Positions 1-5,708 of a stretch of 7,414 nucleotides of DNA are shown here, piece by piece. The DNA lies in assembly GCA_030150085.1 (NCBI GenBank), contig JASLGJ010000216.1:1-7414 (forward strand), read 5' to 3'. Source of the stretch: Candidatus Elarobacter sp. Lineage in GTDB: Bacteria; Vulcanimicrobiota; Vulcanimicrobiia; Vulcanimicrobiales; Vulcanimicrobiaceae. Below the pieces are notes generated by a model. That model ran no database searches. It was not told the origin of the DNA and saw nothing but the letters and a program-made list of their open reading frames with translations. Each line of letters opens with the position of its first letter. Positions within the stretch are counted from its first letter, which is position 1. The translations under genes were made by a program, and so were the position numbers.

Positions 1-544
1 CCGCCGCCGCGCTCTTGGCGTCCATGTACACGCTGGCCGACTTCGAGGCGTCCGCGAAGCCCCCGATCGCCTTGAGGATGAAGCCGTAGAAGAACGCGCC
101 CAGGCCGAAGCCCATCACGACCATGCCGCTGGCCAGGCCGCGCTTGTCGGGGAACCACTTGGTCACCGTCGCGACCGGCGTGATGTAGGCCATGCCGTTG
201 CCGAAGCCGCCGATGACGCCGTAGGTCAGGTCCCACCACCAGACGGCGTGCGGGCCGAGCGCGGCGAGCAGGTTGCCGACGCCCCACAGGACGACGCCGG
301 TGATGGTGACGGTGCGCGGGCCGACGCGGTCCTGCCAGCGCCCGCCGAACACCGCGCCGATGCCCAGCGCGAAGATCGCGATGCCGAAGATCAAGCTGGT
401 GGAGGTCGCGTCCCAGCCGAACGCCGCCCGCAGCGGGGTGGTGAAGTTGCTCCAGGCGTAGGCCGTGCCGAGCAGGATCATCACGATGACCCCGGCCCAG
501 GCGATCGCCCAGCGGTTGGTTCCCGCGGATGCGCTTGTTGCCAT
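1..544 (-). CDS. MFS transporter, oxalate/formate antiporter (OFA) family, N-terminal part (cut by window edge)
   Basis: The visible 181 residues are the N-terminal part of a 12-helix major facilitator carrier of the inner membrane. Membrane segments are seen at about residues 12-32, 50-68, 79-96, 103-125 and 140-160. The helix 2-3 loop signature reads GGRWQDRVGPR (67-77). The stretch AYITPVATVTKWFPDKRGLA (119-138) is typical of the OFA group (the OxlT family), which exchanges small carboxylates; the substrate cannot be read here because the helices carrying the substrate-binding Arg/Lys lie beyond the edge. The start is well placed: GAGGGAG (552-558) lies 7 bases upstream of the ATG. It lies 120 bases downstream of cydB on the same strand, so it could be a distal operon gene or have its own promoter. 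The segment ADASKSASVYMDAKSAA (164-180) after the fifth helix looks like a periplasmic insertion. Gene identity as an OFA-type MFS is firm; oxalate or formate as the substrate is not. Confidence 0.9.
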   Translation of the reverse strand, partial: MATSASAGTNRWAIAWAGVIVMILLGTAYAWSNFTTPLRAAFGWDATSTSLIFGIAIFALGIGAVFGGRWQDRVGPRTVTITGVVLWGVGNLLAALGPHAVWWWDLTYGVIGGFGNGMAYITPVATVTKWFPDKRGLASGMVVMGFGLGAFFYGFILKAIGGFADASKSASVYMDAKSAAA

Positions 545-551
545 GGCGGTA

Positions 552-558
552 CTCCCTC
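552..558 (-). promoter_or_regulatory. Ribosome-binding site of the MFS gene
   Basis: On the minus strand this reads GAGGGAG, 7 bases before the ATG at 544. It fixes the start of the MFS carrier and argues that the N-terminus MATSASAGTNRW is correct. Confidence 0.75.
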
Positions 559-626
559 GGAAGAAGGTTGCTTGTGCCGTGCTTTGGATCACATCGCGCG
601 GCTCCTCTCGGTCGTACCACTTTATG

Positions 627-651
627 CCCCGGACGGGACCTCCGGCCGGGG
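627..651 (-). terminator. GC-rich hairpin just after cydB (possible terminator or mRNA-stabilising stem)
   Basis: Bases 627-632 (CCCCGG) pair perfectly with 646-651 (CCGGGG). After one mismatch a further three pairs form (634-636 with 642-644), leaving a short loop. The stem begins 13 bases after the cydB stop codon. There is no U-tract on its 3' side (the minus strand continues CATAAAGTGG), so it is not a canonical intrinsic terminator. It might attenuate read-through into the MFS gene or protect the cydAB message. The rest of the 120-base gap (545-664) shows no small gene and no convincing promoter. Confidence 0.35.
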
Positions 652-664
652 GTCGTCTTCGGCC

Positions 665-1633
665 TCAGGCAGCTGGTTCGCGGGCCGGGCCTTTGAAGAC
701 GGCGAACAGGAGCAGCAGCGAGGGGATCAGGACGAGCGCGCCCGCCGCGGCGGCGATCAGGAAGGCTTGCAGCATCGCGGGCTGCGCGGCCGCGTTCGCG
801 AGCGTCCAGCGGCCGGGGACGATGGCCGGGGCTTGCGCGCCGAACCAGCCGGCCAGCACGGCGAGCGCTTCGGCGCCGACGGCGGCGCGCGCGAGCAGGT
901 CGTAGCCGCGCGCGACGAGCAGCATCACGGCCGCGCCGAGCAGCATCGCGACGAGGATCGCCAGGCGCGCGGTCGGGCCGGTCAGGGCCGCGAAGAACTC
1001 CGGCAGCGCGGCGCGCGCGAGCAGCGCCGGAACGAGCCCGAGCGCCCAGACCGCGAGCGTGGCGCGCACCGCGCGGCGGCGGAAGTCGGCGCGCAGCTCG
1101 CCCGACGGCGTCTCGCGCAGCATGAACACCGCCGCGACCTGCGCGCACAGCGCGACCGCGAACGCGCCGACGGCCAGCGCGAAGGGCGAGGTCCAGGCGT
1201 ACGTGCCGGTCGCGAGCGCGCCGACCGCGTCGCCCAAGAAGAACGGCGCCAGGAGGGAGGTCGCGCCGAACACGATCGTCCAGGCGCGCGCCAGCGCGAC
1301 GTCGTCCGAAGCGTAGTTGCGGAACACGAAGGCCGAGCCGCGCAGCACGATGCCGAGCAACCCCAGCGTGAGCGGCGCGTTCAAGCCGGTCGCGAGGTCG
1401 GCGAAGGCGGGCGGAAAGCACGTGAACATCACCACGATCGCGAAGATCAGCCAGACGTGGTTGGACTCCCAGACCGGGCCGATCGCGTCGGAGATCGCGT
1501 CGCGCTGCGCGTCGCGGCGCGGGCCGCTGGCGAGCAGGTCCCACACCCCGCCGCCGAAGTCCGCTCCGCCGAAGACCGCGTAGAGCGCGATCGCGGCCAG
1601 CGCGACCAGCGCGGCGCCGTACGCGAGCGTCAC
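665..1633 (-). CDS. cydB: Cytochrome bd-type quinol oxidase subunit II (CydB)
   Basis: CydB is the second integral membrane subunit of cytochrome bd oxidase, which oxidises quinol and reduces O2 to water. It packs against CydA and stabilises the haem-bearing core without binding haem itself in most members. The 322-residue product has the family's N-terminal motif GGADFGGGVWDLL (22-34) followed by GPVWESNHVWLIF (52-64, matching the GPVWxxNxVWLI pattern), then CFPPAFADLATGLNAPL and LRGSAFVFRNY. About eight to nine hydrophobic helices are present, and the length is normal for the short-Q-loop group. The GTG start overlaps the cydA stop as GTGA, and the Shine-Dalgarno GGAGGG lies inside the end of cydA. 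Translation is therefore probably coupled, and a hairpin covers this site. No CydX-like small subunit follows in the 120-base gap. CydDC, needed for assembly in E. coli, is not in the window. Confidence 0.96.
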   Translation of the reverse strand: MTLAYGAALVALAAIALYAVFGGADFGGGVWDLLASGPRRDAQRDAISDAIGPVWESNHVWLIFAIVVMFTCFPPAFADLATGLNAPLTLGLLGIVLRGSAFVFRNYASDDVALARAWTIVFGATSLLAPFFLGDAVGALATGTYAWTSPFALAVGAFAVALCAQVAAVFMLRETPSGELRADFRRRAVRATLAVWALGLVPALLARAALPEFFAALTGPTARLAILVAMLLGAAVMLLVARGYDLLARAAVGAEALAVLAGWFGAQAPAIVPGRWTLANAAAQPAMLQAFLIAAAAGALVLIPSLLLLFAVFKGPAREPAA

Positions 1634-2976
1634 GCCGCGCCCTCCGGGCGCGGCGCGAGCGAGGTGCGCTTGCCGCCCTGCGGCTTGCGGCCGACCCGCC
1701 GCAGCAGCCACCAGCACATCGCGGCCAGGACCACGTACACCACCGAGAAGCCGTAGAACTGCAGGGCCAGACCGGGCGCGCTCGTCACCGCGTCGCTGGT
1801 GCGCAGCAGGCCGCGCGCGACCCAGGGCTGGCGCCCGAACTCGGTCACGAACCAGCCCGCCTCGGTCGCGACCACCGAGAGCGGCCCGCCCAGCGCGATC
1901 GCGGCCAGCAGCCAGCCCGGGCTGTTCCTGCGGCGCAGCGCGAAGACGGCCCAGGCCAGCGCGATCGCGAGCATCGCGCTGGCGCTGCCGACCATCGCGT
2001 CGAAGCTGTAGTGGACCGCCGCGACCGGCGGGCGGTCGTCGTTGGGCACGCGGTCCAGGCCCGTCACCTGCGCGCGCGGGTCGAACGCGACCAGCAGGCT
2101 GAGCGCGCCGGGGATCTCGATCGCGTAGCGGTTCTCGCCCTCGCCGACCAGGCCGCCGATCGTCATCGGCGCGCCGCGCTGCGTCTTCCAGAGCGCCTCC
2201 ATCGAGGCGAACTTGGCCGGCTCGTTCTCGGCGTCGAAGCGCGCGATCACGTCGCCGGCCACGAACTGGGCCGCGATGGCGAGCGCGGCGACCGTCATGC
2301 CGATGCGCAGGCCCGCCCGCACCTGCGCGCGGTGCTCCCCGTCGGGGTTGCGCCGCAGCAGGGCGAGCGCGCAGACCGCCGCCGCGCAGAAGCCGGTCAG
2401 GACGTAGGCCGCGATCGTGGTGTGCAGCACCTCGACCGCCCACGGCCGGGCGAACATCGCGACGTAGGGCTGCACGTCGACCACCTTGCCGTCCACCAGG
2501 CGAAAGCCGGTCGGCAGGTTCATCCAGGCGTTGACCAGGGTGACGAAGCCCGCCGAGACCGGCCCGGCCAGCGCGATCGGGAGCGCGCTCAGCCAGTGCT
2601 GCACCGGCGTCAGGCGCTCCCAGCCGTACAGGTAGAGCCCGATGAAGATCGCCTCGATGAAGAACGCGAAGCCCTCCAGCCCGAACGGCAGGCCGATGAT
2701 GCCGCCCGCGTAGCGCATGAACCGCGGCCACAGCAGGCCCAGCTCGAACGACAGGATCGTGCCCGAGACCGCGCCGACCGCGAACAGGATCGCCATGCCC
2801 TTGGCCCAGGTGCGGGCCAGGTCGTAGTAGGCGCGCCGCTTGGTGCGCAGCCACAGCCCCTCGGCGGCGAACACCAGCAGCGGCAAGCCCACGCCCAGCG
2901 CGGCGAACACGATGTGGAACGCCAGCGACGTCCCCATCTGGGCCCGAGCGGCGATCACCTGGTCCATGTCGCTCAT
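1630..2976 (-). CDS. cydA: Cytochrome bd-type quinol oxidase subunit I (CydA), short-Q-loop (CioA-like) type
   Basis: CydA is the haem-carrying catalytic subunit of cytochrome bd, in the cytoplasmic membrane. Axial ligand equivalents are present: H21 in SLAFHIVFAALG (E. coli H19), H185 in VEVLHTTIAA (H186) and M328 in SFDAMVG (M393). E101 and E108 match the proton-path/haem glutamates, with the seven-residue spacing of the Geobacillus enzyme rather than the eight-residue E. coli spacing. K255 and E260 match the quinol-site pair K252/E257. GWFVTEFGRQPW (374-385) is the family signature. At 448 residues it lacks the C-terminal Q-loop insertion of the 522-residue E. coli protein, as in cyanide-insensitive CioA oxidases; actual cyanide resistance is not provable from sequence. 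The ATG at 2976 was chosen because the first helix and H21 need it. No good Shine-Dalgarno precedes it, and M4 is an alternative start. It lies 78 bases downstream of the CXXCH protein gene and overlaps cydB. Confidence 0.97.
   Translation of the reverse strand: MSDMDQVIAARAQMGTSLAFHIVFAALGVGLPLLVFAAEGLWLRTKRRAYYDLARTWAKGMAILFAVGAVSGTILSFELGLLWPRFMRYAGGIIGLPFGLEGFAFFIEAIFIGLYLYGWERLTPVQHWLSALPIALAGPVSAGFVTLVNAWMNLPTGFRLVDGKVVDVQPYVAMFARPWAVEVLHTTIAAYVLTGFCAAAVCALALLRRNPDGEHRAQVRAGLRIGMTVAALAIAAQFVAGDVIARFDAENEPAKFASMEALWKTQRGAPMTIGGLVGEGENRYAIEIPGALSLLVAFDPRAQVTGLDRVPNDDRPPVAAVHYSFDAMVGSASAMLAIALAWAVFALRRRNSPGWLLAAIALGGPLSVVATEAGWFVTEFGRQPWVARGLLRTSDAVTSAPGLALQFYGFSVVYVVLAAMCWWLLRRVGRKPQGGKRTSLAPRPEGAA
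1633..1655 (-). promoter_or_regulatory. Perfect hairpin covering the cydB ribosome-binding site and first start base
   Basis: Bases 1646-1655 (minus strand CGCCGCGCCC) are the exact reverse complement of 1633-1642 (minus strand GGGCGCGGCG), a 10-bp all-GC stem with loop GGA (1643-1645). The cydB Shine-Dalgarno GGAGGG (1640-1645) occupies the loop and the first bases of the 3' arm. The stem ends on the G of the cydB GTG start. In the mRNA this would block independent initiation at cydB unless a ribosome finishing cydA melts it, which would tie CydB output to CydA translation. The geometry is seen directly; the regulatory effect is inferred. Part of the symmetry is allowed by the Pro-Arg-Pro-Glu-Gly-Ala-Ala codons in a GC-rich genome. 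Confidence 0.5.
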
Positions 2977-2988
2977 TGTATGCCCGGG

Positions 2989-3003
2989 ACCGGCGCGGCC
3001 GGT
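2989..3003. repeat. Inverted repeat in the cydA leader
   Basis: ACCGGC (2989-2994) and GCCGGT (2998-3003) form a perfect 6-bp stem with a 3-base loop, 12 bases upstream of the cydA ATG. No Shine-Dalgarno is visible between the stem and the start. It could be an operator half-site pair or a leader stem that shapes cydA initiation; no known regulator motif is recognised. Confidence 0.3.
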
Positions 3004-3033
3004 GCGGCTTTTGCGACGATCCCGGGCGGGAGA

Positions 3034-3053
3034 CCGGCTACCGGCCGAGCCGG
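3034..3053 (-). terminator. Hairpin immediately after the CXXCH-protein stop codon
   Basis: CCGGCT (3034-3039) and AGCCGG (3048-3053) form a 6-bp stem around an 8-base loop, starting one base after the stop codon at 3055-3057. No U-rich tail follows, so strong termination is unlikely. It may act as a partial attenuator between the CXXCH protein gene and cydA, or be incidental in such GC-rich DNA. Confidence 0.3.
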
Positions 3054-3054
3054 G

Positions 3055-4689
3055 TCAGCGTGCGCTGGGCCGCGGCGACGGCGACGGCGCGGGCGAGCCG
3101 GGAAGGGCGTCCAGGCCGAGCATGAACGAGAGGTCCGAGGCGTACGGCGTCCCGGTCGGCTGGGGCACCGGCGTCGGCGTGGGCCCTTCACCGACCTTGC
3201 GTGCGGCCGGGTGCGACGCCACCGGCCGCACGCGCACCACGATGACGTGGCCGCCGCGCACCCCGCGCAGCGCGCTGCTCGAAGGCTGCTGGACGGCCGC
3301 GAAGGCGTGGCACTGCACGCAGGTCGAGGTGCGCTGGAAGTACGTCTCGAGGGTCGAGTTGGCGGCGTACTGGGCCGGGATGAACTCGCTGACGTTGACC
3401 CCGTTGGCGCCGCCCGCGCCTTTGGGCAGCTCGGCGTCGAGCGTCGGCCACTGGACCTGGGTGAGCTGGTAGTAGCGGAACACCGAGCCGGCCGGCAGCG
3501 CGGCGTGGAACGACCCGGTCGAGCCGGTCGCTTGCGGGTCGAGCGGGGTCAGGCGCACGATCTGGCTGGGCCCGTAGTTGCAGCCGGCGCTCGGGCACGG
3601 GTAGGGGTTCACGTTGGGGCTCTTGCTCGGCGTGGCCGCGTTGTAGAACAGCCACGGCCGCGGCGACGAGACCGGCTGGCCGGCGGTCGGGTCGTTGTCG
3701 ACGTGCTCGAAGGTGGCCCACAGGAACTGCTGCGCGCCGGGCATCTTGCGGATGATGTGCAGGCCCACCAGGCCCACCGCGTGGTTCGCCTGCAAGCCGA
3801 TCGGTTTGCCGCCCACGGTGTCGTTGGCCGGGTACTGCAGGTCGACCGGCTGCGGAAACACCAGGAAGGTCGGGAACAGCTGCGCGGCCTTCGCCTTGTC
3901 GAGGTTGCCCTGGGCGTCCAGCGGGGCGGGGCCCAGGTCGAGCAGCGCCGCCTTGACCTCGACCGCGCCGATCCCCAGCCCGTACTTCGCCGGCCGGTTG
4001 CGGCAGTCGTAGTCGTTCGCGCCCTTGGGCAGGCGCAGGCCGGCCGGTCCGCTCGCGCAGCCGTACTGGGCGCTGGCGTACTGGAGCTGGTTGCTCCAGA
4101 TGTAGTCCTGCTCGTCGCGGTCGACCCAGATGTCGTAGAACACCAGCGGCGTGTATTTCAGCCCGCTCGCGCTCTGGACCGGGCGCTGGCCGGCGATCCA
4201 GCCTTGCGAGAAGGCTTGGCCGATGCCGGAGAACTCGACCGTGTTGCCCAGCAGCTTGCTCGTCGCGCTCAGGGTCAGCTTGCGGTGCGCTTGCGCCGGT
4301 TTGGGGTTGGCGACGAAGATGTCGACCGGGCGGTTGTAGCTCTCCCAGACGGTGCGCGGCGCGTTGCTCGTGCCGAACGACGCGTTGGGGTCGGGCATCC
4401 CGTACTGGCTCGCGCCGGGCAGCGCGGGCCAGTTCATGTAGATGAACTGCTGCCAGGCGATGCAGTCGGCGGTCGATTGGCCGGCCGCGAAGCTCTCGGC
4501 CCCGTTCTGGAACGGCGGGAAGGCCGGCGGCATGGTCGGCTTCACCGTCAGCGGGTGGAAGTTCGTCGTGCAGAAATCCGAGCTCGCCGCGCGCGCGCCC
4601 GTGCCGTGCGGCTGCAGCACGATGGTCGCCGCGGCCAGCGTGACCGCGAAGCCGGCCAGAGCCACGGCGAGCCGTCGAAAAAGAGCCAT
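3055..4689 (-). CDS. Secreted protein with a single CXXCH haem-c motif, function unknown
   Basis: This 544-residue protein begins with a signal peptide: MALFRR, a hydrophobic run (7-25) and a likely cut after ARA (34). The mature protein should be periplasmic or outside the membrane. CVQCH at 457-461, in the context NSTLETYFQRTSTCVQCHAFA, is a covalent haem-c site. M523 in SDLSFMLGLDAL is the only methionine after it and a candidate distal ligand. The roughly 420 residues before the motif do not resemble a classical cytochrome c fold and hold conserved-looking aromatic segments such as WQQFIYMNWPA (79-89) and TFLVFPQPVDLQYP (274-287). Six other cysteines (40, 76, 211, 229, 365, 370) could make three disulfides. 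The C-terminus is a Pro/Ser/Thr-rich low-complexity tail. A strong AGGAGGT 8 bases upstream fixes the start. It resembles proteins annotated only as 'cytochrome c family' or hypothetical; I know no established role. It is first in line before cydAB. Confidence 0.9.
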   Translation of the reverse strand: MALFRRLAVALAGFAVTLAAATIVLQPHGTGARAASSDFCTTNFHPLTVKPTMPPAFPPFQNGAESFAAGQSTADCIAWQQFIYMNWPALPGASQYGMPDPNASFGTSNAPRTVWESYNRPVDIFVANPKPAQAHRKLTLSATSKLLGNTVEFSGIGQAFSQGWIAGQRPVQSASGLKYTPLVFYDIWVDRDEQDYIWSNQLQYASAQYGCASGPAGLRLPKGANDYDCRNRPAKYGLGIGAVEVKAALLDLGPAPLDAQGNLDKAKAAQLFPTFLVFPQPVDLQYPANDTVGGKPIGLQANHAVGLVGLHIIRKMPGAQQFLWATFEHVDNDPTAGQPVSSPRPWLFYNAATPSKSPNVNPYPCPSAGCNYGPSQIVRLTPLDPQATGSTGSFHAALPAGSVFRYYQLTQVQWPTLDAELPKGAGGANGVNVSEFIPAQYAANSTLETYFQRTSTCVQCHAFAAVQQPSSSALRGVRGGHVIVVRVRPVASHPAARKVGEGPTPTPVPQPTGTPYASDLSFMLGLDALPGSPAPSPSPRPSAR

Positions 4690-4773
4690 TCGGTGGCACC
4701 TCCTGGGAGCTTGGTCGAGCGAGCTTTTGCCAGGTGCGGATCGTTCTCCGCCCGCCCGGGTTATAAGCCCGGT
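4690..4773. promoter_or_regulatory. Divergent intergenic promoter region with a palindromic TTATAA
   Basis: These 84 bases separate the minus-strand CXXCH/cydAB block from the plus-strand permease. Apart from the Shine-Dalgarno at 4698-4704, the striking element is TTATAA (4761-4766), one of the few AT-rich spots in the window and identical on both strands. Read on the plus strand it gives TATAAG (4762-4767), ending 6 bases before the ATG at 4774. Read on the minus strand it gives TATAAC. It is flanked by CCGGG (4756-4760) and CCCGG (4768-4772), forming an imperfect 17-base dyad that could be an operator. No good -35 lies at 16-18 bases for the plus direction; TTGCCA at 4727-4732 is too far away. 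Confidence 0.5.
4698..4704 (-). promoter_or_regulatory. Strong ribosome-binding site of the CXXCH protein gene
   Basis: The minus strand reads AGGAGGT, essentially a full Shine-Dalgarno, with an 8-base spacer to the ATG at 4689. It decides the start and suggests efficient translation, in contrast to the weak sites of cydA and of the plus-strand permease. Confidence 0.85.
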
Positions 4774-5520
4774 ATGAACGGATGGCTGCTGGCGGGGACG
4801 ACGTTCCTCGCCTCGGGGGTCGAGGCGGTCGAGGCGCTGACGATCGTGCTCGCGGTCGGGGTCGCGCGCTCGTGGCGCACGGCGTTCCAGGGCGCGGCGC
4901 TGGGACTGCTGGTGCTGGCGGTCGTCGTGGCGGTGTTCGGGCCGCTGCTGCGCTTCGTGCCGCTGGACGCGCTCAAGCTGGCGATCGGCCTGCTGCTGGC
5001 GCTGTTCGGCTTGGCCTGGCTGCGCAAGGCGATCCTGCGCTACGCCGGGCGCAAAGCCTTGCGCGACGAGGACGCCAACTACGCGCGCGAGGTGCGCGCG
5101 CTGCGCGCCGCGGGAGCCGCGCCGGATCCCCGGCACGCCGACCGCACGGCCGTCGCGACGGCGTTCAACGCCGTCCTGCTCGAAGGGCTCGAGGTCGCGG
5201 TGATCGTGGTGACCTTCGGTGCGGCCTCGAGCGCGGCGCTGGCCTGGTCGGCGACCGGCGCGGTGGCGGCGGTCCTGGCCGTGGTGGCGCTGGGCCTGGC
5301 GCTGCGCCGCCCGGCCTCGCGCGTGCCCGAGAACGCGATGAAGTTCGCGGTCGGCATCATGCTGGTCTCGTTCGGCACGTTCTGGGCCGGGGAGGGGCTG
5401 GGCATCGCCTGGTGGCGCGCGGACCTCTCGCTCCCGCTCCTGATCGCGGCCTACCTCGCGGTCAGCGGGCTGCTGGTGCTGGCCGCGCGCCGGCCGGTCC
5501 GCGCCCAGGCGGTCTCGTGA
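4774..5520 (+). CDS. Two-repeat integral membrane protein, FTR1-like / COG4280-like, possible metal-ion permease
   Basis: This 248-residue protein has about seven hydrophobic helices (near 4-26, 36-56, 63-82, 131-150, 155-178, 186-208, 220-238) and a charged loop at 87-128. It contains an internal duplication offset by 120-122 residues. SGVEAVEALTIVL (14-26) parallels LEGLEVAVIVV (136-146), each with an ExxE pair (E17/E20, E137/E140). LKLAIGLLLALFGLAW (67-82) parallels MKFAVGIMLVSFGTFW (189-204). Paired acidic ExxE motifs in membrane helices recall the REGxE motifs of FTR1/EfeU iron permeases, and overall it looks like the predicted membrane family COG4280, whose function is not established to my knowledge. 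Transport of a cation is therefore inference. The ATG has no clear Shine-Dalgarno; a -10-like TATAAG suggests a leaderless message. It ends in a 4-base GTGA overlap with the next gene and is divergent from the CXXCH protein gene. Confidence 0.88.
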   Translation: MNGWLLAGTTFLASGVEAVEALTIVLAVGVARSWRTAFQGAALGLLVLAVVVAVFGPLLRFVPLDALKLAIGLLLALFGLAWLRKAILRYAGRKALRDEDANYAREVRALRAAGAAPDPRHADRTAVATAFNAVLLEGLEVAVIVVTFGAASSAALAWSATGAVAAVLAVVALGLALRRPASRVPENAMKFAVGIMLVSFGTFWAGEGLGIAWWRADLSLPLLIAAYLAVSGLLVLAARRPVRAQAVS

Positions 5521-5708
5521 GGGCGCTGGCCGCGGTCTGGGAGTTCGTCGCGGGCGAGTCGCGCCTGGGGCCGCTCGGCCTGGCGGTCGCGTTCCTCGCC
5601 GCCTTTCTGCTGTTACGGGCGCCCGGCGTGCCCGGCCCGCTGGTCGGCGCGGTCTTCGCCGCGCTCGTCGCCGCCGCGCTCGCCGTCTCGGTGTTCGAGC
5701 GCGCCTGA
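5517..5708 (+). CDS. Small two-helix membrane protein, translationally coupled to the permease
   Basis: This 63-residue product starts at GTG within the stop codon of the preceding permease gene (GTGA overlap). It has two hydrophobic helices at about 17-33 and 41-60, joined by a Gly/Pro turn (RAPGVPGPLVG), and a short charged N-terminus (WEFVAGESR). I do not recognise a family. The overlap, strand and membrane character suggest a small partner subunit of the permease. The support is positional plus composition: only a weak CAGGCGG precedes the start. The last 96 bases overlap, antisense and in codon register, the 3' end of the phosphoesterase gene. Codon 33 (5613-5615) is TTA, very rare in DNA this GC-rich, and its complement is the stop codon of that opposite gene. 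It could be a spurious frame, but the hydrophobic pattern begins well before the overlap, which favours a real gene. Confidence 0.62.
   Translation: MRALAAVWEFVAGESRLGPLGLAVAFLAAFLLLRAPGVPGPLVGAVFAALVAAALAVSVFERA

Noticed and set aside
570..592. CRP/FNR-like site near TGTGATCC upstream of the MFS gene (minus strand)
   Set aside because: The second half-site does not match; only one arm resembles the consensus.
545..664. Possible CydX-like small subunit gene downstream of cydB
   Set aside because: ATG in the gap is followed at once by TGA, and the GTG frame shows no Trp-bearing single helix of the CydX type and runs into the MFS gene.
248..1756. Plus-strand open frame antisense to the MFS gene and cydB
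   Set aside because: Low-complexity, highly charged product with no motif, lying opposite firmly identified genes.
2977..2985. TACAAT-like -10 element just before the cydA ATG (minus strand)
   Set aside because: It overlaps the start codon, so transcription would begin inside the gene, and no -35 element lies at a suitable distance.
2983..3026. Two CCCGGG copies (2983-2988 and 3021-3026) as a direct repeat in the cydA leader
   Set aside because: Six-base GC palindromes are common by chance here, and spacing and flanks show no further similarity.
2011..4773. A very long plus-strand open frame antisense to cydA and the CXXCH protein gene, continuous with the permease frame
   Set aside because: Its translation is Arg/Asp/Gly/Ala-rich with no domain. 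It is the open antisense frame expected in GC-rich DNA. The permease really starts at the ATG at 4774, where hydrophobic helices begin.
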